From assembly GCF_000219585.1 (NCBI RefSeq), contig NC_015731.1, positions 434,001 to 498,000 on the forward strand: DNA of 64,000 nt, written 5' to 3'. The notes beneath the pieces were generated by a model. It did not search any database and had not been told where the DNA came from. It saw only the letters and a program-made list of their open reading frames with translations. Positions 57,619 through 64,000 of the stretch are shown here, piece after piece. Source of the DNA: Nitrosomonas sp. Is79A3. Its GTDB lineage: Bacteria > Pseudomonadota > Gammaproteobacteria > Burkholderiales > Nitrosomonadaceae. Position 1 is the stretch's first letter. Each line of letters starts with the position of its first letter. A program made the translations under genes and the position numbers.

Positions 57619-58797
57619 GTGTCTGTTATTAAACTTGTTGACCTTGATCTGAAAGGTAAACGTGTATTTATACGCGCTGATCTGAATGTGCCTGTGAAGG
57701 ATGGTAAGGTGACATCGGATGCACGCATTTCCGCCTCGATGGCGACGATTAATCATTGCCTTAAACAAGGCGCCAAGGTGATGGTCACATCGCATCTCGG
57801 CCGCCCTGAGGAAGGTGTGTGGGCAGAGGAAAATTCACTGAAACCGGTCGCGGATAATATTGCAGGCCGTTTAAATAAACCCGTGCGTTTAATCCGCGAC
57901 TGGGTCGATGGTGGTTTTGAAGTGGCCGATGGGGAATTGGTTGTGTTGGAGAATTGCCGCATCAATAAAGGCGAAAAGAAAAATTCAGAAGATACGGCAC
58001 AGAAGTATGCGAAATTGTGCGACGTCTTTGTGATGGATGCATTTGGTACCGCGCACCGTGCTGAAGCATCAACCCATGGCATTGCCAAGTATGCGCCAGT
58101 GGCGTGTGCAGGTATTCTGCTCACCGAAGAACTGGAAGCATTAACCAAAGCTTTGCTGAATCCGGCACGTCCTATGGTGGCCATTGTCGGGGGTTCCAAA
58201 GTCTCGACCAAGTTGACAGTACTCGAGTCGTTATCTGAGAAAGTTGATCAACTCGTTGTGGGTGGCGGTATTGCCAATACATTCCTGAAAGCAACCGGTA
58301 AGAATGTTGGCAAATCACTGTGCGAAGATGATCTGGTTCCAACGGCCAAAATACTGATGGATAAAATGGCTAAGCGGAATGCATCGATTCCCATCGCTGT
58401 CGACGTGGTGGTGGGTAAAAAGTTTGATGCCAACGAGCCTGCAGTATTGAAAGACGCAGGTAATGTAAGTGATGACGACATGATTTTTGATATTGGACCC
58501 AAAAGCGCGCAGGAATTGGTGGATATCATTATGCGTGCGGGAACAGTCGTTTGGAACGGTCCGGTGGGTGTATTTGAATTTGACCAGTTTGGTGCCGGAA
58601 CTGAGAAAATCGCACGGGCGATTGCGGAAACGAGCGCTTTTACGCTGGCGGGCGGGGGTGATACTATTGCTGCGATTCAGAAATATGATATCTATGACAA
58701 AATATCCTATATATCAACAGCAGGTGGCGCATTTCTCGAATTCTTAGAGGGTAAAAAATTACCCGCGGTAGAAATATTAGAAACACGTGCTAACTAA
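57619..58797 (+). CDS. pgk: phosphoglycerate kinase
   Basis: 392 residues from a GTG at 57619 (GTG TCT GTT ATT), six bases after GGAGC; the open frame reaches a TTG at 57607 but that lacks spacing. N-domain [17 protein letters not shown] and TSHLGRP; C-domain [27 protein letters not shown] and [11 protein letters not shown]. Makes or uses 1,3-bisphosphoglycerate. Confidence 0.96.
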   Translation: MSVIKLVDLDLKGKRVFIRADLNVPVKDGKVTSDARISASMATINHCLKQGAKVMVTSHLGRPEEGVWAEENSLKPVADNIAGRLNKPVRLIRDWVDGGFEVADGELVVLENCRINKGEKKNSEDTAQKYAKLCDVFVMDAFGTAHRAEASTHGIAKYAPVACAGILLTEELEALTKALLNPARPMVAIVGGSKVSTKLTVLESLSEKVDQLVVGGGIANTFLKATGKNVGKSLCEDDLVPTAKILMDKMAKRNASIPIAVDVVVGKKFDANEPAVLKDAGNVSDDDMIFDIGPKSAQELVDIIMRAGTVVWNGPVGVFEFDQFGAGTEKIARAIAETSAFTLAGGGDTIAAIQKYDIYDKISYISTAGGAFLEFLEGKKLPAVEILETRAN

Positions 58798-58812
58798 TAT
58801 CCAAGAGAGATA

Positions 58813-60264
58813 ATGATTCGAAGAACTAAAATTGTAGCAACACTCGGCCCCGCATGCAGTAACCCAAAAATATTGGACCGCATGATCCGGGCGGGTGTGG
58901 ATGTTGTTCGGATTAATTTTTCTCACGGTACGCGAGAACAACATATTGAGTTTGCGGAATTGACCCGCTCGCTGGCACGAGCTGCGGGTCTGACTGTCGG
59001 TGTTCTGGCTGATTTGCAAGGTCCGAAAATTCGTGTTGGCAGGTTTGAGCACGGCAAAATCAGGCTGGAAGTGGGCGATCAGTTCATTTTGGATGCGACT
59101 TGTGAACTGGGCAATCAGGAAAGAGTCGGGTTAGACTATAAAGAACTGCCGAATGATCTGGAAGCCGGTGCCACGCTAATGCTGGATGATGGCCGCATCG
59201 TGCTGAGTGTTTCGCACGTGAAGGGTCATCAAGTATTCTGTATCGTTGAGCAGGGCGGGATACTGTCGAACAACAAAGGTATCAATCGCAAAGGCGGCGG
59301 ACTGGGTGCGCCTGCATTGACGAGCAAGGATCTCGAGGATATCAAAACGGCTGCACTACTGGGCGCCGATTATTTGGCTGTTTCGTTTGTCCGCTCCGGT
59401 GATGATATCCGGCAAGCTCGAGCACTGATGCAAGAAGCGGGCGGTAAAGGTATGATCATGGCGAAGATCGAACGCTCAGAAGCCATTCTTGCGCTCGATG
59501 ATATTGTCGAAGCATCCGATGCGATTATGGTGGCGCGCGGCGATTTAGCGGTTGAAGTAGGAGATGCCGCTGTCCCAGCCCTGCAAAAAAGAATGATTCG
59601 CTCTGCACGCGGCAATAATAAGTTAGTTGTGACCGCAACGCAGATGATGGAATCGATGATTACTAATCCGATTCCAACGCGTGCTGAAGTATCGGATGTT
59701 GCCAATGCTGTGCTGGATGGTACCGATGCGGTGATGTTGTCGGCAGAATCGGCAGCGGGTGAATATCCGGTGGAAGCGGTAGAAGCCATGGCGCGCGTTT
59801 GTTTGGAGGCCGAAAAGGAATATTTGGTCAGTCATGACAAGCGGATGGCGAATACAAGTCCGGGCACGATTGAAGAAGCGATTGCCCGTGCCACCATGTT
59901 CACCGCCAGCGGGCTGCAGATTCGCGCGATTGCTGCTTTAACGCAAAGCGGTGTGACTGCACTGCTGATGTCGCGGAGAAGTTCCAAAGTGCCTATTTTT
60001 GCGCTGAGTCCTAATGAAGAAACGCGTCGCAGAGTGACGCTATTCAGAGGCGTTTACCCGGTGGAATTTGGCGAAGGGCTTAATGATCCGGAGATTATTC
60101 TCAATCTGGCTGAAGAAGAATTGCTCCAGCGTGGTGTCGTGCGAAATGGTGATATCATGGTGATGACGATTGGTGAGCCGGTCGGTAAATCTGGCGGCAC
60201 CAATACAATGAAGATTATCAAAGTCGGCGAATGGAAATTGCGGCAAGGAATGGATGTCACGTAA
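58813..60264 (+). CDS. pyk: pyruvate kinase
   Basis: 483 residues, AGAGA three bases or so before the ATG. RTKIVATLGPACSNPKILDRMI, INFSHGTREQH, LADLQGPKIRVGRF, IIMAKIERSEAIL with the catalytic Lys, MVARGDLAVEVG and TATQMMESMI, then a C-terminal allosteric domain with ALTQSGVTALLMSR. The enzyme drives pyruvate formation and closes the lower pathway. 15 bases after pgk. Confidence 0.96.
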   Translation: MIRRTKIVATLGPACSNPKILDRMIRAGVDVVRINFSHGTREQHIEFAELTRSLARAAGLTVGVLADLQGPKIRVGRFEHGKIRLEVGDQFILDATCELGNQERVGLDYKELPNDLEAGATLMLDDGRIVLSVSHVKGHQVFCIVEQGGILSNNKGINRKGGGLGAPALTSKDLEDIKTAALLGADYLAVSFVRSGDDIRQARALMQEAGGKGMIMAKIERSEAILALDDIVEASDAIMVARGDLAVEVGDAAVPALQKRMIRSARGNNKLVVTATQMMESMITNPIPTRAEVSDVANAVLDGTDAVMLSAESAAGEYPVEAVEAMARVCLEAEKEYLVSHDKRMANTSPGTIEEAIARATMFTASGLQIRAIAALTQSGVTALLMSRRSSKVPIFALSPNEETRRRVTLFRGVYPVEFGEGLNDPEIILNLAEEELLQRGVVRNGDIMVMTIGEPVGKSGGTNTMKIIKVGEWKLRQGMDVT

Positions 60265-60399
60265 ACCGGCAGACTGACTGGATGCAACGCCGGAATTCGA
60301 ATAACGAAAGTTGCGGCGAAAAGAATCAAAGATTTTCTAAGAACAAGCGTTTGTACTAAATCAGGATCACATTAAGATAATTTTTTGAAGGAGATTTAA

Positions 60400-61464
60400 A
60401 TGGCACTCGTATCATTAAGACAACTACTCGATCACGCTGCAGAAAATGGCTATGGCTTACCTGCTTTTAACGTTAACAATCTGGAACAAATCCAGGCGAT
60501 CATGCAGGCGGCTGATGAATGCAATAGCCCGGTCATTATGCAGGGTTCTGCAGGCGCGAGGAAATATGCCGGCGAAGCATTTTTACGTCATTTAATTGAA
60601 GCGGCCGTTGAATCCTATCCGCATATACCGATTGTCATGCATCAGGATCATGGCGCATCGCCGTCGGTTTGCGTCAATGCAATCCGCAGCGGTTTTTCAA
60701 GTGTCATGATGGACGGTTCATTGCAAGCAGATGCCAAAACACCTTCTACCTACGAATACAACGTCAATGTTACGGCCGATGTTGTCAATATTGCGCATTC
60801 GGTGGGTGTCTCCGTTGAAGGTGAGCTGGGTTGCCTGGGTTCGTTGGAATCTGGCATGGGAGAAGCAGAAGATGGACACGGCGCAGAAGGTGTGTTGTCT
60901 CATGATCAATTGCTGACCGACCCGGAAGAAGCTGCCGACTTTGTGCGCAAAACCGGGGTGGATGCCTTGGCGATTGCCATTGGAACCTCGCACGGCGCTT
61001 ACAAATTCACGCGTAAACCGACGGGCGATATTCTGGCCATTCAACGCATCAAAGAGATCCATCAACGTATTCCCAATACCCATCTGGTGATGCACGGCTC
61101 CAGCTCAGTGCCACAAGAATGGCTGGATATCATCCGTCAATACGGTGGTGATATCAAAGAAACCTACGGCGTACCGGTTGAAGAAATCCAGCAAGGGATC
61201 AAGTATGGCGTGCGCAAAGTCAATATCGACACCGACATCCGCCTAGCCATGACCGGCGCAATCCGCCGCAGCCTGGAAAAAGACAAAAGCAATTTTGACC
61301 CGCGCAAATTCCTGAAAGAAGCAACCGCAGCCGCTAAAGATATTTGCAAAGCGCGCTTTGAAGCCTTCGGCTGTGCCGGACAGGCTGGTAAAATCAAACC
61401 GATTTCGCTGGAAAGTATGGCGAATCGCTATGCAAAAGGTGAATTGAACGCCATTATTAAGTAA
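60400..61464 (+). CDS. fba: class II fructose-bisphosphate aldolase
   Basis: 354 residues, AAGGAG eight bases before the ATG. Zinc ligands in [35 protein letters not shown] and [10 protein letters not shown], plus [17 protein letters not shown]. The long form with [19 protein letters not shown] at the end matches the Calvin-cycle subtype of class II aldolases. Last gene of the block. Confidence 0.95.
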   Translation: MALVSLRQLLDHAAENGYGLPAFNVNNLEQIQAIMQAADECNSPVIMQGSAGARKYAGEAFLRHLIEAAVESYPHIPIVMHQDHGASPSVCVNAIRSGFSSVMMDGSLQADAKTPSTYEYNVNVTADVVNIAHSVGVSVEGELGCLGSLESGMGEAEDGHGAEGVLSHDQLLTDPEEAADFVRKTGVDALAIAIGTSHGAYKFTRKPTGDILAIQRIKEIHQRIPNTHLVMHGSSSVPQEWLDIIRQYGGDIKETYGVPVEEIQQGIKYGVRKVNIDTDIRLAMTGAIRRSLEKDKSNFDPRKFLKEATAAAKDICKARFEAFGCAGQAGKIKPISLESMANRYAKGELNAIIK

Positions 61465-61488
61465 GTCAAATCGCAGTAGTATTTAATA

Positions 61489-61532
61489 AATCCAAGATGA
61501 ATTGTGCAGAAAAGCACAATCCATCTTGGATT
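61489..61532 (+). terminator. hairpin after fba
   Basis: A 19-base stem with one mismatch (AATCCAAGATG... with ...CATCTTGGATT) around AGAAAA. There is no long T tract, so it is a moderate terminator or a 3' stabiliser for the aldolase message. Confidence 0.6.
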
Positions 61533-61596
61533 CAAGATCTGAGAGTATCATCAGATCTCCTAAGTTATACATTCCCTTCTCAGCATCCGAAATCAA

Positions 61597-62433
61597 ATGG
61601 CTCAAAGATCTAATCAGGATATAGAGCGACACTATTTCAATATGTTCTGTAAGCGCTATAAGTTGCCTGAAGGGACGATCATCTTTGATGATAAGCCGGG
61701 TGTGATTTTGGAAGGAGAAAGGAGAATTGGGATTGAGATTACCAATTTCTTTCTTGAGAAAGGAGATCTTGAGGAAAGTGAACAGAAACAGAGTGTTGTG
61801 CGAAAATCTGTGGTTGCTAGGGCCCATCAATCTTATTTAGAAAACGGTGGAAAAAGAATTGAACTTTCATTCTCATTCGATAAAGTTAATTACATTCGAA
61901 ACCAAAAGCTACTTGTTGAAAAAATCACTACGTTAGCAAAAAATATTGATGAATTTAGAACGGGGCTGATACACCGAGATGTTTTTAAAAACATACCAGA
62001 ACTTTCATCTGTTTATCTGAATACAGAAGAATATGAAGATCCGAAGTGGCGGATTGTTCAATGCTATTCTGGTCAGCTCATGTCAATGGAGAAGCTACGT
62101 GCAATTGTTAGCGTTAAGGAAGAAAAGTCGAATCATTATAAGCCTTGTGATGCTTACTGGCTCGTTGTAATAGTTGACTCCAGTGATCGATCTCAAGATC
62201 AAGAGATTCAGATTAATGATTTTGTAAAGATCACTTCAACAGCTTTCGAAAGAGTGATCATTTACAGAACTCATTCTGATGACGTATTATTCCAATTTTA
62301 TTTTAAAACAGCATTAATAATCCAATCCCATCCGGCAATGCTACGCATAGTTTCCTGGTTTAATTCAAAGCTTTTTAGCGCGCTTTCCAGATGTATCTCA
62401 AGCGCATCCAGACTATCGAAGGCGCGGTTATGA
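61597..62433 (+). CDS. unknown protein, 3' end altered by an IS630 insertion
   Basis: 278 residues as read, of which about the first 230 are native. Cytosolic, charged, family not recognised. The patch PGVILEGERRIGIEITNFF has a faint PD-(D/E)XK-nuclease look, with E-x-T in place of E-x-K, and is offered only as speculation. After SDDV (about 62286) the frame runs into the inverted repeat of the IS and reads antisense through its transposase to a chance stop. Across the IS the sequence resumes as GAGGCGAAATAA, so the original product probably ended ...SDDVEAK or similar. Confidence 0.6.
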   Translation: MAQRSNQDIERHYFNMFCKRYKLPEGTIIFDDKPGVILEGERRIGIEITNFFLEKGDLEESEQKQSVVRKSVVARAHQSYLENGGKRIELSFSFDKVNYIRNQKLLVEKITTLAKNIDEFRTGLIHRDVFKNIPELSSVYLNTEEYEDPKWRIVQCYSGQLMSMEKLRAIVSVKEEKSNHYKPCDAYWLVVIVDSSDRSQDQEIQINDFVKITSTAFERVIIYRTHSDDVLFQFYFKTALIIQSHPAMLRIVSWFNSKLFSALSRCISSASRLSKARL

Positions 62434-62882
62434 AAGAATTTTTCCCGCAATTCATCCCATACATGTTCCTGCGGGTTGAGTTCTGGCGAGTAAGGTGGTA
62501 GAAACAGGATTCGCATATTCTCTGCCAATTTCATGGTTTGGCTTTTGTGCCAGCCTGCACCGTCCATCACCATAATGATATTTTCATGCGGGTAACGTGC
62601 CGCGATTTCATCCACGAAAAGTTGCATGCAGTCCCCGTTCACCCAGGGCAGGATTAGGAAATCAAATCGCCCATCCAGTGGGCTGACTGCGCCATAAGCG
62701 TAGGTGTATTGTTGCGTCAGCATGGCACGTACCATGGGACGATGGGGCTTCTTGTCCCAGCGGTGCCGTACATCGCTGATGCGGCCGAAACGCGCTTCAT
62801 CCTGAAACATTAGACGCAGCGGGCGCGAGACCGCAAAAGCCGCCACTTCCTCGGTTAGCCGCTCGGGGAGTTTTTTTTCCAC
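62298..62882 (-). CDS. IS630 transposase, C-terminal catalytic part (orfB)
   Basis: About 194 residues beginning at a GTG inside the run of A. DDE motifs: LMFQDEARFGR (first D), VMDGAGWHKS (second D) and LPPYSPELNPQEHVWDELR (E), all intact. Expected to be made as a fusion with orfA through a -1 shift at A8 (62871-62878 on the complement). The stop lies within the left terminal repeat. Confidence 0.88.
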   Translation of the reverse strand: MEKKLPERLTEEVAAFAVSRPLRLMFQDEARFGRISDVRHRWDKKPHRPMVRAMLTQQYTYAYGAVSPLDGRFDFLILPWVNGDCMQLFVDEIAARYPHENIIMVMDGAGWHKSQTMKLAENMRILFLPPYSPELNPQEHVWDELREKFFHNRAFDSLDALEIHLESALKSFELNQETMRSIAGWDWIINAVLK

Positions 62883-63358
62883 GCCTCGCGCGCTGCTGGG
62901 TCGGCTTGTGGATGGCTTTTATCCGGGGCCAGTTTGCGCCAGCCATGCCGTGCCAACATTTGGTACAGAGTAGACAAAGCCAGTGGCTTGCCCAGCCTAG
63001 CTTCAACCGCCGGTTTCAAGGGCGGAACAATGACCACGCCACCGGTAGCAGCCTCACTCAGCACTTCATCCAGAATCCTGGCTTCCTGCTCCAAACTGGC
63101 CTTGGCCCGGTTACGTAATTCGCGTTTGCTGCGCGTGGCTTTCTTTTCCTCTCCCGTCGCTGGATCATACCGGGTACGCATTCTGCAGGTGACACCTACT
63201 GAACGGCCAATGGCAAGCGCTGTCTGCTCCAGACTCAAACCTAGCGACAATGGCAGCACTATCGCTTGCGCAGCTCGAAGTTCTGCCGCAGTCTTGGCTT
63301 TCTTTAACCGTTCCATCGCTACCTCAAGTTGCTCCGTCCCACTTGCCTTCCGTGCCAT
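62855..63358 (-). CDS. IS630 transposase, N-terminal DNA-binding part (orfA)
   Basis: 167 residues from the ATG at 63358 with GAGG before it. Helix-turn-helix regions: PLSLGLSLEQTALAIGRSVGVTCRMRTRY and LSTLYQMLARHGWRKLAPD. The frame ends soon after the A8 run (AWKKNSPSG). A -1 slip gives AWKKKLPERL and continues into the catalytic part. Confidence 0.85.
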   Translation of the reverse strand: MARKASGTEQLEVAMERLKKAKTAAELRAAQAIVLPLSLGLSLEQTALAIGRSVGVTCRMRTRYDPATGEEKKATRSKRELRNRAKASLEQEARILDEVLSEAATGGVVIVPPLKPAVEARLGKPLALSTLYQMLARHGWRKLAPDKSHPQADPAAREAWKKNSPSG

Positions 63359-63513
63359 GATGGCCTCTACCAAAAATAAAAGCTATATTATTACTGTTTT
63401 TATCTGTAATTGGAATTAGAGGCGAAATAAAGTGCGAGTTAAGAATTAACAAGAGCTTAGTCTAATCTCACTTTTTATTCGATTTTGTGCAACTTTTTAT
63501 TCCATAAAATGAG

Positions 63514-63792
63514 CTATGATTGGCTCTGGGGAGGAACATAACCCACCGGTTTTTCCGCTCCCGCACCAAAAAAATGCGCTTCCAGTTGTTCAGCCAAATA
63601 TTTTCGAGCCTTGATATCTGAAAGATTCAAGCGATTCTCGTTGACCAGCATGGTTTGGTGTTCGATCCATTGATGCCAGGCCTCTTTGGAGACATTTTCA
63701 AAAATACGTTTGCCCAGCTCTCCGGGATAGGTCTGAAAATCCAGGCCTTCGGCTTCGCGACCTAGTTTTATGCATTTAACCATTCTTGCCAT
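63514..63792 (-). CDS. yggX: Fe(2+)-trafficking/oxidative damage protection protein YggX
   Basis: 92 residues. [19 protein letters not shown] and [36 protein letters not shown] are diagnostic, with the conserved cysteine in KCIKLG. It protects iron-sulfur clusters and aids iron handling. Lies about 110 bases downstream of argA, its usual betaproteobacterial neighbour. Confidence 0.95.
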   Translation of the reverse strand: MARMVKCIKLGREAEGLDFQTYPGELGKRIFENVSKEAWHQWIEHQTMLVNENRLNLSDIKARKYLAEQLEAHFFGAGAEKPVGYVPPQSQS

Positions 63793-63901
63793 TTGTGCTC
63801 CAGATCAGTCAACAAAGATAATCGGTAAGAAAAGCCGACATTATGAAAGGTTCACCGCAATCAGTAAACCGTCGTTGTGAATTTAAGTGATTCCGATCGA
63901 A

Positions 63902-64000
63902 TCACAAGTGTTTAATCAGTACCTTCGAGCGGCGTTGATAATTGTATAAATTCTGTTTGGCTTTGGGTAATTCGGCCGGGGTAGCTTCGGTAAAGCCGTG
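63902..64000 (-). CDS. argA: amino-acid N-acetyltransferase ArgA, 3' end only
   Basis: The last 32 codons and a TGA stop at 63902. The translation HGFTEATPAELP, then KQNLYNYQRRSKVLIKHL, fits the C-terminus of N-acetylglutamate synthase (LP..R..LYNxQRxSKVxxK). First step of arginine synthesis. The rest lies beyond the window. Confidence 0.85.
   Translation of the reverse strand, partial: HGFTEATPAELPKAKQNLYNYQRRSKVLIKHL

Larger units (their letters stand above)
62289..63416 (-). mobile_element. IS630-family insertion sequence
   Basis: About 1.13 kb. Imperfect terminal repeats of 23 bases begin ATTCCAATT (62289-62297) and, inverted, AATTGGAAT (63408-63416); AAAACAG/CTGTTTT recurs at the same offset in both ends. 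TA dinucleotides lie near both ends (62285-62286 and 63417-63418), fitting the TA target of this family, though the exact left junction is uncertain by two bases. It carries one transposase split over two frames. Base composition is richer in GC than the flanks. Confidence 0.85.

Overview
The window reads as a chromosomal segment of a betaproteobacterium, most probably an ammonia oxidiser of the Nitrosomonas group. Three things point there: a moderate base composition, betaproteobacterial gene orders (LysM-dprA-smg-topoisomerase III facing def-fmt-rsmB-DUF4390-ntrY-ntrX; pyrF-lapA-ihfB-rpsA-cmk-aroA; a tkt-gap-pgk-pyk-fba block), and a cyanophycin-associated ABC/DUF1854 pair. No ammonia-oxidation gene lies in the window, so the genus is an inference.

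Layout. 1-5.6 kb: a truncated GGDEF protein, yacG, an extracytoplasmic-type sigma factor with a DUF3619 partner whose C-terminus is a tandem repeat, then the ABC/DUF1854 pair. 5.6-9.9 kb, minus strand: the conserved block mnmE, yidC, yidD, rnpA, rpmH. 10-12 kb: a DUF5658 membrane protein and an unknown secreted protein, separated by hairpin-rich DNA.

12-36 kb is the accessory heart of the window and looks like a cell-surface locus. It holds a complete type I secretion system (ABC exporter, HlyD adaptor, TolC-like outer membrane channel), an SDR-family protein, two family 2 glycosyltransferases, a GC-rich insert with a 1214-residue deacetylase/triple-glycosyltransferase protein and a HAD-type protein, a broken IS91-type transposase, a methyltransferase/acetyltransferase fusion, a Wzt/Wzm-type polysaccharide ABC exporter, a 792-residue RTX/S-layer-like protein with no Arg, Cys or Trp, and next to it a methyltransferase resembling the rickettsial outer-membrane-protein lysine methyltransferases. 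My best reading is that this region makes, exports, glycosylates and perhaps lysine-methylates a surface layer. A Fur-like box and a MITE-like palindrome lie upstream of the S-layer-like gene.

36-47 kb is mostly housekeeping on the minus strand: pyrF, lapA, ihfB, rpsA, cmk, aroA, topB, smg, dprA and a LysM protein, with one small membrane protein on the plus strand. 47-54 kb, plus strand: def, fmt, rsmB, a DUF4390 protein, ntrY and ntrX, where ntrX has lost the ATPase signatures of its central domain. 54-61.5 kb, plus strand: tkt, gap, pgk, pyk and fba, the shared Calvin-cycle/glycolysis set. 61.6-64 kb: an unknown gene interrupted close to its 3' end by an IS630-type element whose transposase is split at a run of eight A, then yggX and the 3' end of argA.

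Several genes (mnmE, the sigma factor, rnpA) have no ATG at the position where the family normally starts. All functional statements come from reading the sequence and from recalled family knowledge; no search was run.
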